Shown piece by piece: positions 44,842 through 53,346 of a stretch of DNA of 64,000 nt (position 1 is its first letter; each line of letters begins with the position of its first letter). The translations under genes were made by a program, and so were the position numbers. The stretch is taken from the NCBI GenBank assembly GCA_051846895.1, contig JBPYCQ010000012.1, positions 28,902-92,901 on the forward strand. The letters are read 5' to 3'. The notes beneath the pieces are model-generated. The model was not told where the DNA came from, ran no database searches, and saw only the letters and a list, made by a program, of their open reading frames with translations. The DNA is from CALKAL01 sp051846895 (lineage in GTDB: Bacteria > Bacillota > Bacilli > Bacillales > Alkalibacillaceae).

Positions 44842-44943
44842 TTGGAAAACTATATGATTATCCTTATCGCGTTTGGATCGTTTTTAGTTGGGTTCATTTC
44901 TTTAATTGTCCAAATCATCCTCGCCATTATAAAGAAAAAATAA
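44842..44943 (+). CDS. Holin-like small membrane peptide (type I toxin-like)
   Basis: A 33-aa peptide, TTG start at 44842, 6 bases after GGAGGTG: MENYMIILIAFGSFLVGFIS then LIVQIILAIIKKK. It resembles the Hol_Tox group (BsrG/TxpA/YonT), one membrane helix with basic end and IAFGSFLV-type motif. These are toxic peptides controlled by antisense RNA in Bacillus. The upstream in-frame extension to 44749 has no ribosome site. Its 3' end abuts the terminator of a convergent gene, the usual place for an antisense RNA, but no antitoxin promoter was confirmed. Confidence 0.65.
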   Translation: MENYMIILIAFGSFLVGFISLIVQIILAIIKKK

Positions 44944-44944
44944 A

Positions 44945-44971
44945 AGGCTCTAGAATTTTTATTCCGGAGCC
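44945..44971 (-). terminator. Terminator overlapping the stop of the 44959 VOC gene
   Basis: GGCTCCGGAAT pairs with ATTCTAGAGCC (two-base inner mismatch) and runs into TTTTATTTTTT on the minus strand. Its upstream arm includes the last codons of the VOC gene, and its tail overlaps the toxin-like gene's 3' end. Confidence 0.75.
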
Positions 44972-45357
44972 ACTAATTCAACTTTTATTCGATCAGGATC
45001 TTCGAAATAGAGCGCATAATGATTTGGCCCTCCTGCATAAGGGTACTGTTCCTCATACAATATTTTAAATCCTTTTTCCTTTAACTTTCCATACATCTGA
45101 TTGACGTGAAGTCGTGATTCTGCATAAAAAGCGAGATGATTTAAACCCACTCGTTTTCTATGATAAGAGATGTCTGAATACTTCCTTTCAACTTGAACGA
45201 ACACCAGATATGTATCATTAAGTTTATAGCTGATTCCTTCATCCCATTTTTGAAAGATACCATAACCAAGTTCTTCTAAAAACCAACTCCAAAATGCTTT
45301 TGATTTATTTAAATCGCTAACATATATTTCTATATGATGTAACATTCCTTTTTGCAT
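44959..45357 (-). CDS. VOC/glyoxalase-fold protein
   Basis: A 132-aa protein with the single-module vicinal-oxygen-chelate pattern: MLHHIEIYVSDLNKSKAFWS at the N-terminus (His metal ligand), VGLNHLAFYAE in the middle, and ALYFEDPDRIKVELVAPE at the end. Members include fosfomycin resistance enzymes and glyoxalases; the substrate is unknown. The start ATG 45357 lies 6 bases after GAGGTG. It follows the GNAT gene by 5 bp, so the two form an operon. Confidence 0.85.
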   Translation of the reverse strand: MQKGMLHHIEIYVSDLNKSKAFWSWFLEELGYGIFQKWDEGISYKLNDTYLVFVQVERKYSDISYHRKRVGLNHLAFYAESRLHVNQMYGKLKEKGFKILYEEQYPYAGGPNHYALYFEDPDRIKVELVAPE

Positions 45358-45362
45358 CTTGC

Positions 45363-45791
45363 TCACCTCAATTTTTTATAAAATCCTATTGCGGAACCGA
45401 CGAAACCATGCTTTTCATAAAATTTGTGAGCCACTTTTCTTTCTACTCTATTCCCACTATTTAACGTAATCGTATCAATATTTTTATGACGCGCCCAGTC
45501 TTCTACTTTATGAAGCATTTTTTCACCAATGCCCATACCGCGATAATTAGTATGTGTTACCATTGCCACGATTCTTATATAGGCATCATCATTTTCATAT
45601 CGAAATGATTGAATAAAACCTACCATACCGACAATTTGACTATCCTTTTCATACACATAAGTATGATAATCTTGGTGATTAAAAATAACTTTAAATCTAT
45701 TTTTCATTTGAGAGATTGTTGTTGGATACCCTAATTCATTCATTAAAACTGAAAGTCCTTCGACATCACTCATGGATGCTTTACGAATCAT
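45363..45791 (-). CDS. GNAT-family N-acetyltransferase
   Basis: A 142-aa enzyme. The acetyl-CoA site is IRIVAMVTHTNYRGMGIGEKML (about 72-93) and the C-terminal motif NRVERKVAHKFYEKHGFVG closes the fold. ATG 45791 (MIRKASMSDVEGL) is preceded by GGGGGTAAAACG; a longer frame to 45818 would run into the repeat array H. Substrate unknown. Operon with the VOC gene downstream. Confidence 0.88.
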   Translation of the reverse strand: MIRKASMSDVEGLSVLMNELGYPTTISQMKNRFKVIFNHQDYHTYVYEKDSQIVGMVGFIQSFRYENDDAYIRIVAMVTHTNYRGMGIGEKMLHKVEDWARHKNIDTITLNSGNRVERKVAHKFYEKHGFVGSAIGFYKKLR

Positions 45792-45818
45792 CGTTTTACC
45801 CCCAATCAAATAGCCCAA

Positions 45819-45930
45819 TTCCCTATATATTCTATAATTTCCCTATAAAACTGATAATTTCCCCATATATTTTAAAATTTCCCCATAAAACTGATAATTT
45901 CCCCATATATCAAAAAAATTCCCCATAATG
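45819..45930. repeat. 20-bp tandem array H (5 full units, alternating)
   Basis: TTCCC or TTCCCC recurs every 20 bp at 45819, 45839, 45859, 45879, 45899 and 45919. Odd units continue ATATATTCTATAAT-like, even units ATAAAACTGATAAT, so the higher-order period is 40 bp. It occupies almost the entire gap between the NUDIX stop and the GNAT start. Twenty is not a multiple of three, so it cannot be a coding repeat. Confidence 0.92.
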
Positions 45931-45940
45931 CCTTAGTAAA

Positions 45941-46336
45941 CTAAACGACGGTCTCCAAGAATTCTAATAACAGTGTACGGTCTTCTGGAAAACCGAACTC
46001 ATTTTCACTCATCTCGTTAATCTTACGCCAAGCAATGTCATGAATGAGTTCATCAGGATCGTGTATCGTCATTTCACCGCCCACAATTTCAACTAAATAG
46101 TAATGAATCTGCGCTATATCATTCTTTTTAATATGTAATTTTTCAACCACCTTTACCTTATAGCTAGTTTCTTCGTAAGCTTCGCGCTCACAGCATTGTT
46201 CTAAGGTCTCACCCTCTTCTGCAACCCCAGCAGGTACTGCCCACTTTTTATCCTCTTCTGGTTTACCTTGTAACACCATTAGCACCTCCCGTTTTTCATT
46301 CAGACAAACGGCCGCTGATAATCTCCACTCTGCCAT
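45941..46336 (-). CDS. NUDIX hydrolase
   Basis: A 131-aa protein with the Nudix box GVAEEGETLEQCCEREAYEE (about residues 37-56), matching G-x5-E-x7-REUxEE. It cleaves a nucleoside diphosphate linked to some moiety, with magnesium; the exact substrate (sugar nucleotide, oxidised dGTP or others) is not evident. ATG 46336 follows AAAAGGGGG. Single gene, but upstream of array H and the GNAT-VOC pair on the same strand without an intervening terminator. Confidence 0.9.
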   Translation of the reverse strand: MAEWRLSAAVCLNEKREVLMVLQGKPEEDKKWAVPAGVAEEGETLEQCCEREAYEETSYKVKVVEKLHIKKNDIAQIHYYLVEIVGGEMTIHDPDELIHDIAWRKINEMSENEFGFPEDRTLLLEFLETVV

Positions 46337-46482
46337 ACTAATCCCCCTTTTAATATTAGCATTCTACAATTATCCCAATTTTACCTGTTCACACAAACAA
46401 CCTCATCAATTACAATTATATTGTTGAATATTTTGAGAGAGATTAGAATAAATATTTTAAAAAAGTTATAAGGGGTCTTTGG

Positions 46483-47037
46483 ATGAAAAAAGTAGCTGTC
46501 TTTTGTGGGTCAAGAGAAGGTAATGACCCGATCTTTATGGAAGACGCAAAAAAGATGGGGAAGTTGTTAGCAAATTGCGGGATTGAGTTAATTTATGGTG
46601 GTTCCATGTTAGGCTGTATGGGTGCTGTAGCTCAAGGCGCTTTAGAAAATGGCGGCAAAGTAATTGGTGTGACGACCAAAAAGCTTTTAAACGTCGAACT
46701 TGTACATAATCATTTAACAGAGCTTCATGTCGTTGATACGATGCATCAAAGAAAAGCAATGATGGCCGAGAGAGCAGAAGCGTTTATTGCTCTACCCGGT
46801 GGAATTGGAACATTAGAAGAGTGGTTTGAAGTTTTTACGTGGGCGCAAATTGGTTATCATTCGAAGCCATGTGCATTCCTGAATATTGATAATTATTATG
46901 ATCCACTAATTGATTTATTCGACCATATGATAGAAAAAGGTTTTGCTGATTCAAGTTATAAGAACTTAATCATTTTAGAAAAAGAACCGAAAAAGTTACT
47001 TCGGCGAATAGACTCACAGCTAAAAACATTACATTAA
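46483..47037 (+). CDS. LOG-family phosphoribohydrolase (YvdD-like)
   Basis: A 184-aa Rossmann-fold protein with the LOG motif ALPGGIGTLEEWFEVFTWAQ (PGGxGTxxE). N-terminal FCGSREGNDPIF and MHQRKAMMAERAEAF are conserved. Family members cleave nucleoside 5'-monophosphates to base and ribose 5-phosphate and were earlier misannotated as lysine decarboxylases. ATG 46483 follows AAGGGGTCTTTGG. Single gene with a terminator behind. Confidence 0.9.
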   Translation: MKKVAVFCGSREGNDPIFMEDAKKMGKLLANCGIELIYGGSMLGCMGAVAQGALENGGKVIGVTTKKLLNVELVHNHLTELHVVDTMHQRKAMMAERAEAFIALPGGIGTLEEWFEVFTWAQIGYHSKPCAFLNIDNYYDPLIDLFDHMIEKGFADSSYKNLIILEKEPKKLLRRIDSQLKTLH

Positions 47038-47043
47038 AAATTA

Positions 47044-47077
47044 CCCCCCCATCTAAACTAGATGAGGGGATTTCTTT
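47044..47077 (+). terminator. Terminator between the LOG gene and natB
   Basis: CCCCATCT pairs with AGATGAGGGG around AAACT, followed by TTTCTTTTT on the plus strand. Confidence 0.85.
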
Positions 47078-48247
47078 TTAATCCATCATGACCCATTTAT
47101 CTTTCATAAACATCACACGAGAGATGATGAATAGAATGGCACCTGCCAATAAGTTACTTCCAATCACTACTACCAAGTGTTGGTAATCAAAGATACCTAT
47201 TAGAAGTTCTTTAATTATACTAAACACATTCATAATCGGAACAAGGAAGTGCCAAAGCTGAAGGTCATTGACTCCTACCATTGTTAGGAACATAGCCGGA
47301 AACATCCCTAACATCATTACAGGGGTACTGTAGCTTTGTGATTCTTTTACTGTTTTAGCCATGATGCTCGTTAACATTAATATTGAAGCAGTAAACATTG
47401 AATAAACAACAGCCACAAGACCGATTAACCCAATCATTAAACCGAACTGATCACTACTAGTTAAAGCCGCTTTAAGGTCTGTTGTAAAAAATTGAATCTC
47501 AACCGTCACGACAGTTAATGTAATCACTCCGATTATAATTCCAATACTCGTAATCGCAAACCATTTTGCCATCAGCATCGTTGAACGATTAACAGGTGTC
47601 ATCAGAAGTGCTTCCATTGTTTTTCTTTCTTTCTCACCAGCAAATAAGTCTGAAGCTGAAGGTCCTGCCCCAATTCCGATTGCTAATACTAAAATTAATG
47701 GGATCAATAAGGCTAATAAATTGATACCTATATTTTCCTCAGAAATTTCTTTATGTTCAATAACAAAAGGTGTGATGAGTTCATGTTCAACCCCTTCTGC
47801 TAATAAGCGTTCTGTAACGACCGCTTTTTCATACATACTAAGAGCTAAGGATACTTGTTGCATTAAGTTAGAGGACTTTTCACTAAATGAATCCCCATAA
47901 ATAGAAACAGTTGTACTTTCATGTGACTCGATTTTCTCAATAAAATTCTCACCAAATACGACTGCTGCATGTGCATCACCATCTTTGACAGCTTCTAATG
48001 GTTCATTCGTTTCTACTAGCTCAATACTCTCAAACTCATTAAAAATTGCTTTTTCTGATTCACTTGTTTCGTCCGATAAGGCTAATTGATAAACTTCACC
48101 TTCACTACCCTCTGATCCCATACCTTCATAAAAGAATACAAGTCCAGTCATCATAATAATCGGCAAAAATACGGTTAGTAATAATGTTCTGCGGTCGCGG
48201 AACGAATCTTTCATCTCTTTTAAATATATTTTACGAAGCATAATCAT
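47078..48247 (-). CDS. natB: ABC-2 type permease, NatB-like
   Basis: A 389-aa membrane protein: one helix at residues 22-38 (LLLTVFLPIIMMTGLVFFY), an external domain of about 140 residues, then five or six helices. ABC-2 features include LFAGEKERKTMEALLMTPVNR, the cytosolic coupling motif. In B. subtilis NatAB extrudes sodium. ATG 48247 (or ATG 48241) overlaps the end of natA, with AGGGGGAACG ahead. The divergent two-component genes at 49173-50851 complete the natRK-natAB arrangement. Confidence 0.85.
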   Translation of the reverse strand: MIMLRKIYLKEMKDSFRDRRTLLLTVFLPIIMMTGLVFFYEGMGSEGSEGEVYQLALSDETSESEKAIFNEFESIELVETNEPLEAVKDGDAHAAVVFGENFIEKIESHESTTVSIYGDSFSEKSSNLMQQVSLALSMYEKAVVTERLLAEGVEHELITPFVIEHKEISEENIGINLLALLIPLILVLAIGIGAGPSASDLFAGEKERKTMEALLMTPVNRSTMLMAKWFAITSIGIIIGVITLTVVTVEIQFFTTDLKAALTSSDQFGLMIGLIGLVAVVYSMFTASILMLTSIMAKTVKESQSYSTPVMMLGMFPAMFLTMVGVNDLQLWHFLVPIMNVFSIIKELLIGIFDYQHLVVVIGSNLLAGAILFIISRVMFMKDKWVMMD

Positions 48248-48983
48248 CGTTCCCCCTTACTAATTTACTCATAAAAATATAGTTTAGATCTTCACTTTTT
48301 TCTTCCACATACAGATCATTAAGTGCACCATGATATACTAATTCACCCTTGTGGATCATAGCGACTGAGTCACACAGCATGGAAACTTCCTCCATAATAT
48401 GGCTTGAAAACACAATCGTTTTTCCTTGCTGTTTAAGTTGATGAATTAATTGGCGAAAAACGTTAGAAGCCGTTATATCAAGGCCAGTTGTTGGTTCGTC
48501 AAACAATATAATCTCTGGATCGTGAATCACTGTTCTTGAAATCGCAAGTTTCTGGCGCATCCCTTTTGAGAAGCCACTTACTTTACGATTTAAAAAGTCT
48601 TTCATGCCGAACATTTTTGCTAATTCATCAATACGAACTTTCGTCTCATGCTTACTCAAACCATACAATGTGGCAAAATACTCTAAATTCTCACGAGCAG
48701 TCAATCTTTCATAAAGACCTGTCTCACCACCGAATAAAACACCAATTTTCTTCTTAATGTTATTCGGATTTTGTACCGTATCATAGCCATCCACAGTAAT
48801 ATAGCCTTCATTAGGTGTAATCAATGTAGCTATGGCACGTAGTAATGTTGTTTTACCTGCCCCATTCTCTCCAAGTAAGCCAACGATTTCTCCCTTTTCA
48901 ACTGAAAAGGATACATGTTTAAGTGCTGTAACGTGTTTCTTTTTATCCTGAAATCGTTTTGTCACTTCATTAATTTCAATCAT
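48231..48983 (-). CDS. natA: ABC transporter ATPase, NatA-like
   Basis: A 250-aa ATPase: Walker A GENGAGKTT, Q-loop following GVLFGGETGLYERLTARENL, signature FSKGMRQKLAISRTV, Walker B IILFDEPTTGLDI and H-loop IVFSSHIMEE. The FSKGMRQK signature is typical of ABC-2 partners. It powers NatB. ATG 48983 has GAGAGGGGA. The promoter region contains a pair of 16-bp direct repeats placed as a LytTR-type activator site. Confidence 0.88.
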   Translation of the reverse strand: MIEINEVTKRFQDKKKHVTALKHVSFSVEKGEIVGLLGENGAGKTTLLRAIATLITPNEGYITVDGYDTVQNPNNIKKKIGVLFGGETGLYERLTARENLEYFATLYGLSKHETKVRIDELAKMFGMKDFLNRKVSGFSKGMRQKLAISRTVIHDPEIILFDEPTTGLDITASNVFRQLIHQLKQQGKTIVFSSHIMEEVSMLCDSVAMIHKGELVYHGALNDLYVEEKSEDLNYIFMSKLVRGNDDYAS

Positions 48984-49052
48984 TCGTTAATTCCCCTCTC
49001 TCCTCTTTCTTGTTAATTACATCATATAAAGAAAAAATAAATGAATCGTCAC

Positions 49053-49089
49053 TTATGTCGTGAAAAGGGCTTTTTATGTCGTGAAAAGG
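49053..49089. promoter_or_regulatory. Direct repeats: candidate NatR (LytTR) operator
   Basis: TTATGTCGTGAAAAGG occurs at 49053-49068 and again at 49074-49089, exactly 21 bp apart, as LytTR regulators require for side-by-side binding. It lies upstream of a TATGAT-like -10 for natA and in the natA-natR intergenic space. Only two copies occur, unlike the tandem arrays. Confidence 0.6.
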
Positions 49090-49172
49090 TCAAAAACAGT
49101 CATTTTAATGATAGAATAATTAATGAAAGGTAAAAAAATGGCGATATTTTATGTAACGAGAGGCGAATAACA

Positions 49173-49871
49173 ATGAAAGTCGGATTAGTTGACGATAGAC
49201 AAATTGATTTAGACAAGATGCATGCTATTATATCTTCTATGCCTGAAATAGAAATTGTTTTTTCAACAACTTCAGCAGAAGAAGCTTATGAGCAAATAAA
49301 AAGAGAAACGATTGACGTTTTAATTGCGGATATAGAAATGCCACATTTATCTGGTTACGAGCTTGCGGATATTATCCATTCCCATGCATTAAATATCGCT
49401 GTCATCTTCGTAACAGCAACGAGTGGTTATGCCGTCCATGCATTTGAACTCAATGTCCACGACTATATTATGAAACCTTATCCTAAAGAACGTCTCACCA
49501 AATCTATGGAACGTTTATTAGAAAAGTCAAGGTCTTCAGAAATAGCAGGCCGATTATATTTAAAACAAAAAAATGACATTCATATCGTCCAAAAGAAAGA
49601 TATTATCTTTATTGAACGTTCTGGTCGTTCAACGACGATTTACACAAAAAAAGAAGCAATTAAAACATATTTGACATTAAATGAATTAGAAGGTGAATTA
49701 AGAGAACGTGACTTCATCAGATCACATCGATCGTTCATCATCAATATTCATTACGTCAAAAACTTTTCACTATACGCTAAAAATTCATATATCGTCACAT
49801 TCGAAGGTATTGAAGAAAAAGCAATGATTACTAAAGAACAAGTGAAATCCTTACAGGAGTATTATTTTTAA
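49173..49871 (+). CDS. natR: LytTR-type response regulator, NatR-like
   Basis: A 232-aa two-domain protein: receiver (DDRQ, phospho-acceptor Asp in VLIADIEMPHLSG, Lys in HDYIMKPYPKERL) and LytTR DNA-binding domain (DIIFIERSGRSTTIYTKKE, FIRSHRSFIINIHYVKNF). It should activate natAB, which is divergently transcribed, when its kinase signals. ATG 49173 follows GAGAGGCG. The kinase gene begins 17 bp later. Confidence 0.88.
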   Translation: MKVGLVDDRQIDLDKMHAIISSMPEIEIVFSTTSAEEAYEQIKRETIDVLIADIEMPHLSGYELADIIHSHALNIAVIFVTATSGYAVHAFELNVHDYIMKPYPKERLTKSMERLLEKSRSSEIAGRLYLKQKNDIHIVQKKDIIFIERSGRSTTIYTKKEAIKTYLTLNELEGELRERDFIRSHRSFIINIHYVKNFSLYAKNSYIVTFEGIEEKAMITKEQVKSLQEYYF

Positions 49872-49888
49872 TAAAGGTGGAAGCGTCA

Positions 49889-50851
49889 TTGAATACACAT
49901 ATTTACGGAAGATTGGTGGCTTTAATAGGTGTCATTCATTTATTTTTTCTAAGCCAATATTTGAACCTAATCACTTATCTAATCGTTTTAATTCCAATTG
50001 GGCTCATCATGATTTTATTATTTAAACAAGTTAAACATCTCAATGGGAAAATAAATAGTTCGTTTTTCATCTGTCATATATTAATTGTTCTTTTATATGT
50101 CGCAATAAAACCGTCATTTTATTACTTCATTCCTCTTGCAATCTTTATTTGTACTGAAGTATTACGCCTTTTGTTAGCAAGAGAATTAGTAATGGTCAAT
50201 AAACAAATTATCAGTTTTGAAAAAGAACGTGAACAATTCAACGAAACATTTAAAATTGTTCGTAGTGAGCGACATGATTTTTTAAAACATATATCGGCTA
50301 TACATTTTATGTTAGAAAAAAAGAAGAACGAAGAAGCGAAAAATTATTTAGATGATCTTGTTGGGAAATATGAAGAAACTAATTTATCAATTAAAGGAGA
50401 AAAAGGTGTCGTTGCAGGCATATTAAACGATTCCTACCGAAGAGCATCAAAGCTTGGTATATCCTTGTTTTACGACTTTGATGTTCCGATTTCTTCGTTA
50501 CCTCTGTCTGACCAGGACCTCGTATCTTTGATTGGTAATGTTTTAGCCAATAGTATAGAGGCGTGTGAACAATGGCAAATTGAAAGAAATGAACAAGCAT
50601 TGCTATCATTGGAATTTTATAAACGAAGTGGCTTATACATATTAACTTGTAAAAACCAATCGCTTCCTATACCAACTGATATACTTGATCAACTATACCA
50701 ATCGTTTGGATTAACAACAAAAGATGATACACATGATGGACTGGGTACGAAAGTCATTTCAGAAATTGTCAAAAAATATGGCGGTTTTTTAGACTTCACA
50801 TATAAGCAAGAGGAATTCTTACTCAAAATAAAATTTCCTGCATTAACATGA
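49889..50851 (+). CDS. natK: GHKL sensor histidine kinase, NatK-like
   Basis: A 320-aa protein: about three or four hydrophobic segments at the N-terminus (to about residue 105), a helical dimer region with the His in SERHDFLKHISAIHFML, and an ATPase domain with LIGNVLANSIEACEQ (N-box) and DGLGTKVISEIVKKYGG. The architecture fits the agr/NatK class. The start is TTG 49889, 8 bases after AAGGTGG; the frame from 49877 begins inside that site. Signal not known; sodium, ethanol and protonophore are inducers of NatAB in B. subtilis. Confidence 0.85.
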   Translation: MNTHIYGRLVALIGVIHLFFLSQYLNLITYLIVLIPIGLIMILLFKQVKHLNGKINSSFFICHILIVLLYVAIKPSFYYFIPLAIFICTEVLRLLLARELVMVNKQIISFEKEREQFNETFKIVRSERHDFLKHISAIHFMLEKKKNEEAKNYLDDLVGKYEETNLSIKGEKGVVAGILNDSYRRASKLGISLFYDFDVPISSLPLSDQDLVSLIGNVLANSIEACEQWQIERNEQALLSLEFYKRSGLYILTCKNQSLPIPTDILDQLYQSFGLTTKDDTHDGLGTKVISEIVKKYGGFLDFTYKQEEFLLKIKFPALT

Positions 50852-50887
50852 GTGAGGAGCGGCAATGAATATGGCCACTCCTCACTC
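50851..50887 (+). terminator. Terminator after natK
   Basis: AGTGAGGAG pairs perfectly with CTCCTCACT around an inner GGC/GCC hairpin; CTTTTC follows. Confidence 0.85.
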
Positions 50888-50890
50888 TTT

Positions 50891-52090
50891 TCATTCTAAA
50901 TCTGTATATTTGCTTCCTGCGTTCCATAGCAAATATTCATTAATTCCTAAATCATTTAATGCCCTTATTTGGTTGAGTACATCTCTTCTTGTATACGTTC
51001 GTTTAAAGCTGAAATCTTGAAGCCATGGTCTGATTGTAGCGACGTCGACTCCTTTTTCTTTTAGTTTTTCATTTCGCTCAATCGCATCTTCAATGGCCGC
51101 TTTAATCAATTCGTAAGGTTGATCATTCGGGTTTAATAAACCGTACGAGTTTTCTGAGTAGTGGGAAGGGTAATTCATTGGTGAAATAAAATCAACGTAT
51201 GGTGAGAACTTTTCCCAAATTTGACCTATCCCCATATCATCTGCTGAACTTGTCACTAAACCGAACACATCGGCAGAAACGAATACTGGATAATCATTTA
51301 GACGCTTCTGAGAAGCTTTTAGAAACTTTTCAATTAGCTCATCTTTTTTTAGATTTTCTGAATTTGCATATTGGACCTCTTGATCGACCTTGACAGCATT
51401 TTCAGGAAAACGAATATAATCATATTGAATTTCATCAATTCCACTTTCGGCAATTTCCTCAACAATATCTAAATTATAATCCCACATTTCCTCTTTATAA
51501 GGATCTATCCACTTCACGTTATTCGGCCCAATCCACGGTGAGCCATCTTTCTTCTGTAAGGCCCACTCAGGTTTTTTACTAGCTAAAAATGGGTCTTTAA
51601 ACGTTACCACACGTGCGATTGTGTATATCCCTTCATCTTTTAACCGTTGCAAAAATTGTTCAAGATCATCAATCACAGCACCCTCATCGGCGCCAATCTC
51701 ATTGACTAAATTAACATTTGATTGGTATGTTAGTTTCCCATTGTCATCTTTTAGATCCATAACAAAAGCATTATACTTTGGTGAATTTTTTACCATTTTA
51801 ATATACCGATCAATGTTTTCGGAATTGATGGCATTACGGTTAAGATAAATGCCCCTAACTTCTTTTTTTTCAGGTTTTTCAATGACCCGCTTCTTTTTAT
51901 CAAACTGTTTATTAAAGTCGGGCACTTGACTTAGCTTAACTGCTTTATTTTCATTTTTTGTTTCATAATAAGCTTGATTTCTTACATCGTCTAGAGCTTG
52001 TCCTTCGTTTTCTTGTTGCTCTTTATTTTGAGCGCATCCACTGACCATAATAACAATAAGTAAAAGAATATATATAAATCCTTTTTTCAT
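50891..52090 (-). CDS. Putative glycoside hydrolase lipoprotein (DUF4015)
   Basis: A 399-aa lipoprotein: signal ILLLIVIMVSGC with lipobox VSGC, then a charged linker rich in Lys/Glu, then a (beta/alpha)8-type domain. RGIYLNRNAINSENIDRYI and NAFVMDLKDDNGKLTYQS open the DUF4015 domain. Acidic residues in IDEIQYDYIRFP and FVSADVFGL may be catalytic, and ISPMNYPSHYS lies in the active cleft. It may act on cell-wall or exopolysaccharide outside the cell. ATG 52090 has GAGGTGAAAACAA. Single gene. Confidence 0.85.
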   Translation of the reverse strand: MKKGFIYILLLIVIMVSGCAQNKEQQENEGQALDDVRNQAYYETKNENKAVKLSQVPDFNKQFDKKKRVIEKPEKKEVRGIYLNRNAINSENIDRYIKMVKNSPKYNAFVMDLKDDNGKLTYQSNVNLVNEIGADEGAVIDDLEQFLQRLKDEGIYTIARVVTFKDPFLASKKPEWALQKKDGSPWIGPNNVKWIDPYKEEMWDYNLDIVEEIAESGIDEIQYDYIRFPENAVKVDQEVQYANSENLKKDELIEKFLKASQKRLNDYPVFVSADVFGLVTSSADDMGIGQIWEKFSPYVDFISPMNYPSHYSENSYGLLNPNDQPYELIKAAIEDAIERNEKLKEKGVDVATIRPWLQDFSFKRTYTRRDVLNQIRALNDLGINEYLLWNAGSKYTDLE

Positions 52091-52254
52091 TTGTTTTCAC
52101 CTCATATTTACGATTTGTTCTTTTAAAATGTTTTATCCTATGTAAATAATGCAAACTAAGGGAGCAAGCGGAGTAAATAGGAATTGTAGATTTTATTTTA
52201 TTTACAAACAATTGTTCAAATGATAAACTTTTGTTATAACTTGGAGGTGAAGCC

Positions 52255-53346
52255 TTGAGCAAAACTAAACAAATTCTGCAATTAATCAAGTTGAATCCAT
52301 ATTTGAGTCAACAAGAAATAGCTGATCAAGTAGGATTATCGAGACCCGCAGTAGCTAATTACATTAAAAAACTAATTGAATCTGGAGAAATTGTAGGCCG
52401 GGCTTACGTTTTAAATGACAAACAATCAATTACCTGTATCGGCGGTGCCAACATTGATCGAAAAGCCTTTTCCAAGCAACAAGTAAAGTTTGGCTCTTCA
52501 AATCCTGTTACAACTGAGGAGACTTTTGGAGGTGTTGCAAGAAACGTTGCAGAAAATCTTGTGCGACTTAATTTAAATACGAAATTGCTTACTTTCGTCG
52601 GACAAGATGCTGAAGGGAAGGCAATTGTTGAAGCATCACAACAGCTCGGAATAGATATGAGTCTAACAGTAACGATCCCTCATGAACGAACTGGAACATA
52701 TACCGCCCTTCTTAATCCAGACGGTGAGATGGTTGTTTCCTTAGCTGAGATGGATATTTACGATCAAGTAACGATTGACCTTCTTGAAAGTCGTTGGAAC
52801 AATATATCAGGTTCCAAGGCGATTTTTGTTGATACAAACATTTCGGAAGAAGCGCTACATTTTATTATTAAAAAATGTGAACACTCTCATTTATCATTGT
52901 TCATCGATCCTGTTTCTTCTGCTAAAGCTGCAAAATTACCTGAAAATTTAAGCGGGGTTCATACAATTTTACCTAATAGAGAAGAGGCTGAACTTTTATC
53001 AAATGTAAAAATAAATACTCTTGCTGACTGTGAAAAAGCTGCACACGCTATTCAAGAGCGCGGTGCCAACAATGTCATCATCACGTTAGGAGAAGAAGGC
53101 ATTTTTTACAAGACACCGAGTGATGTAGGCTTCTTAAAACCACCTCATACGAAAATAAAGGACGTAACTGGAGCTGGTGATGCCTTTGCAGCTAGTCTCA
53201 TCTATGGTATCTCTATGGATGAACCGTTCCATGTAGCCTGCAAGTATGGATTAGCTGGAGCATCGATGACCTTGCAATCTCCACAATCCGTATCACAAGA
53301 ATTGAGTCCAGAAAAAATTAAACAACTTATAAAGGAGCTAAACTAA
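52255..53346 (+). CDS. psuK: Pseudouridine kinase with N-terminal winged helix (HTH-PsuK)
   Basis: A 363-aa fusion. Residues about 5-55 are a winged helix (SQQEIADQVGLSRPAVANY, then IVGRAYVL). The rest is a PfkB kinase with CIGGANIDRKAF, TFGGVARNVAENL, and catalytic DVTGAGDAFAASL near residue 303. It phosphorylates pseudouridine at O5 with ATP. The adjacent glycosidase gene completes the pathway. The HTH suggests it binds DNA and regulates the pathway itself; inference. TTG 52255 follows TTGGAGGTGA. The two genes overlap by one base. Confidence 0.88.
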   Translation: MSKTKQILQLIKLNPYLSQQEIADQVGLSRPAVANYIKKLIESGEIVGRAYVLNDKQSITCIGGANIDRKAFSKQQVKFGSSNPVTTEETFGGVARNVAENLVRLNLNTKLLTFVGQDAEGKAIVEASQQLGIDMSLTVTIPHERTGTYTALLNPDGEMVVSLAEMDIYDQVTIDLLESRWNNISGSKAIFVDTNISEEALHFIIKKCEHSHLSLFIDPVSSAKAAKLPENLSGVHTILPNREEAELLSNVKINTLADCEKAAHAIQERGANNVIITLGEEGIFYKTPSDVGFLKPPHTKIKDVTGAGDAFAASLIYGISMDEPFHVACKYGLAGASMTLQSPQSVSQELSPEKIKQLIKELN

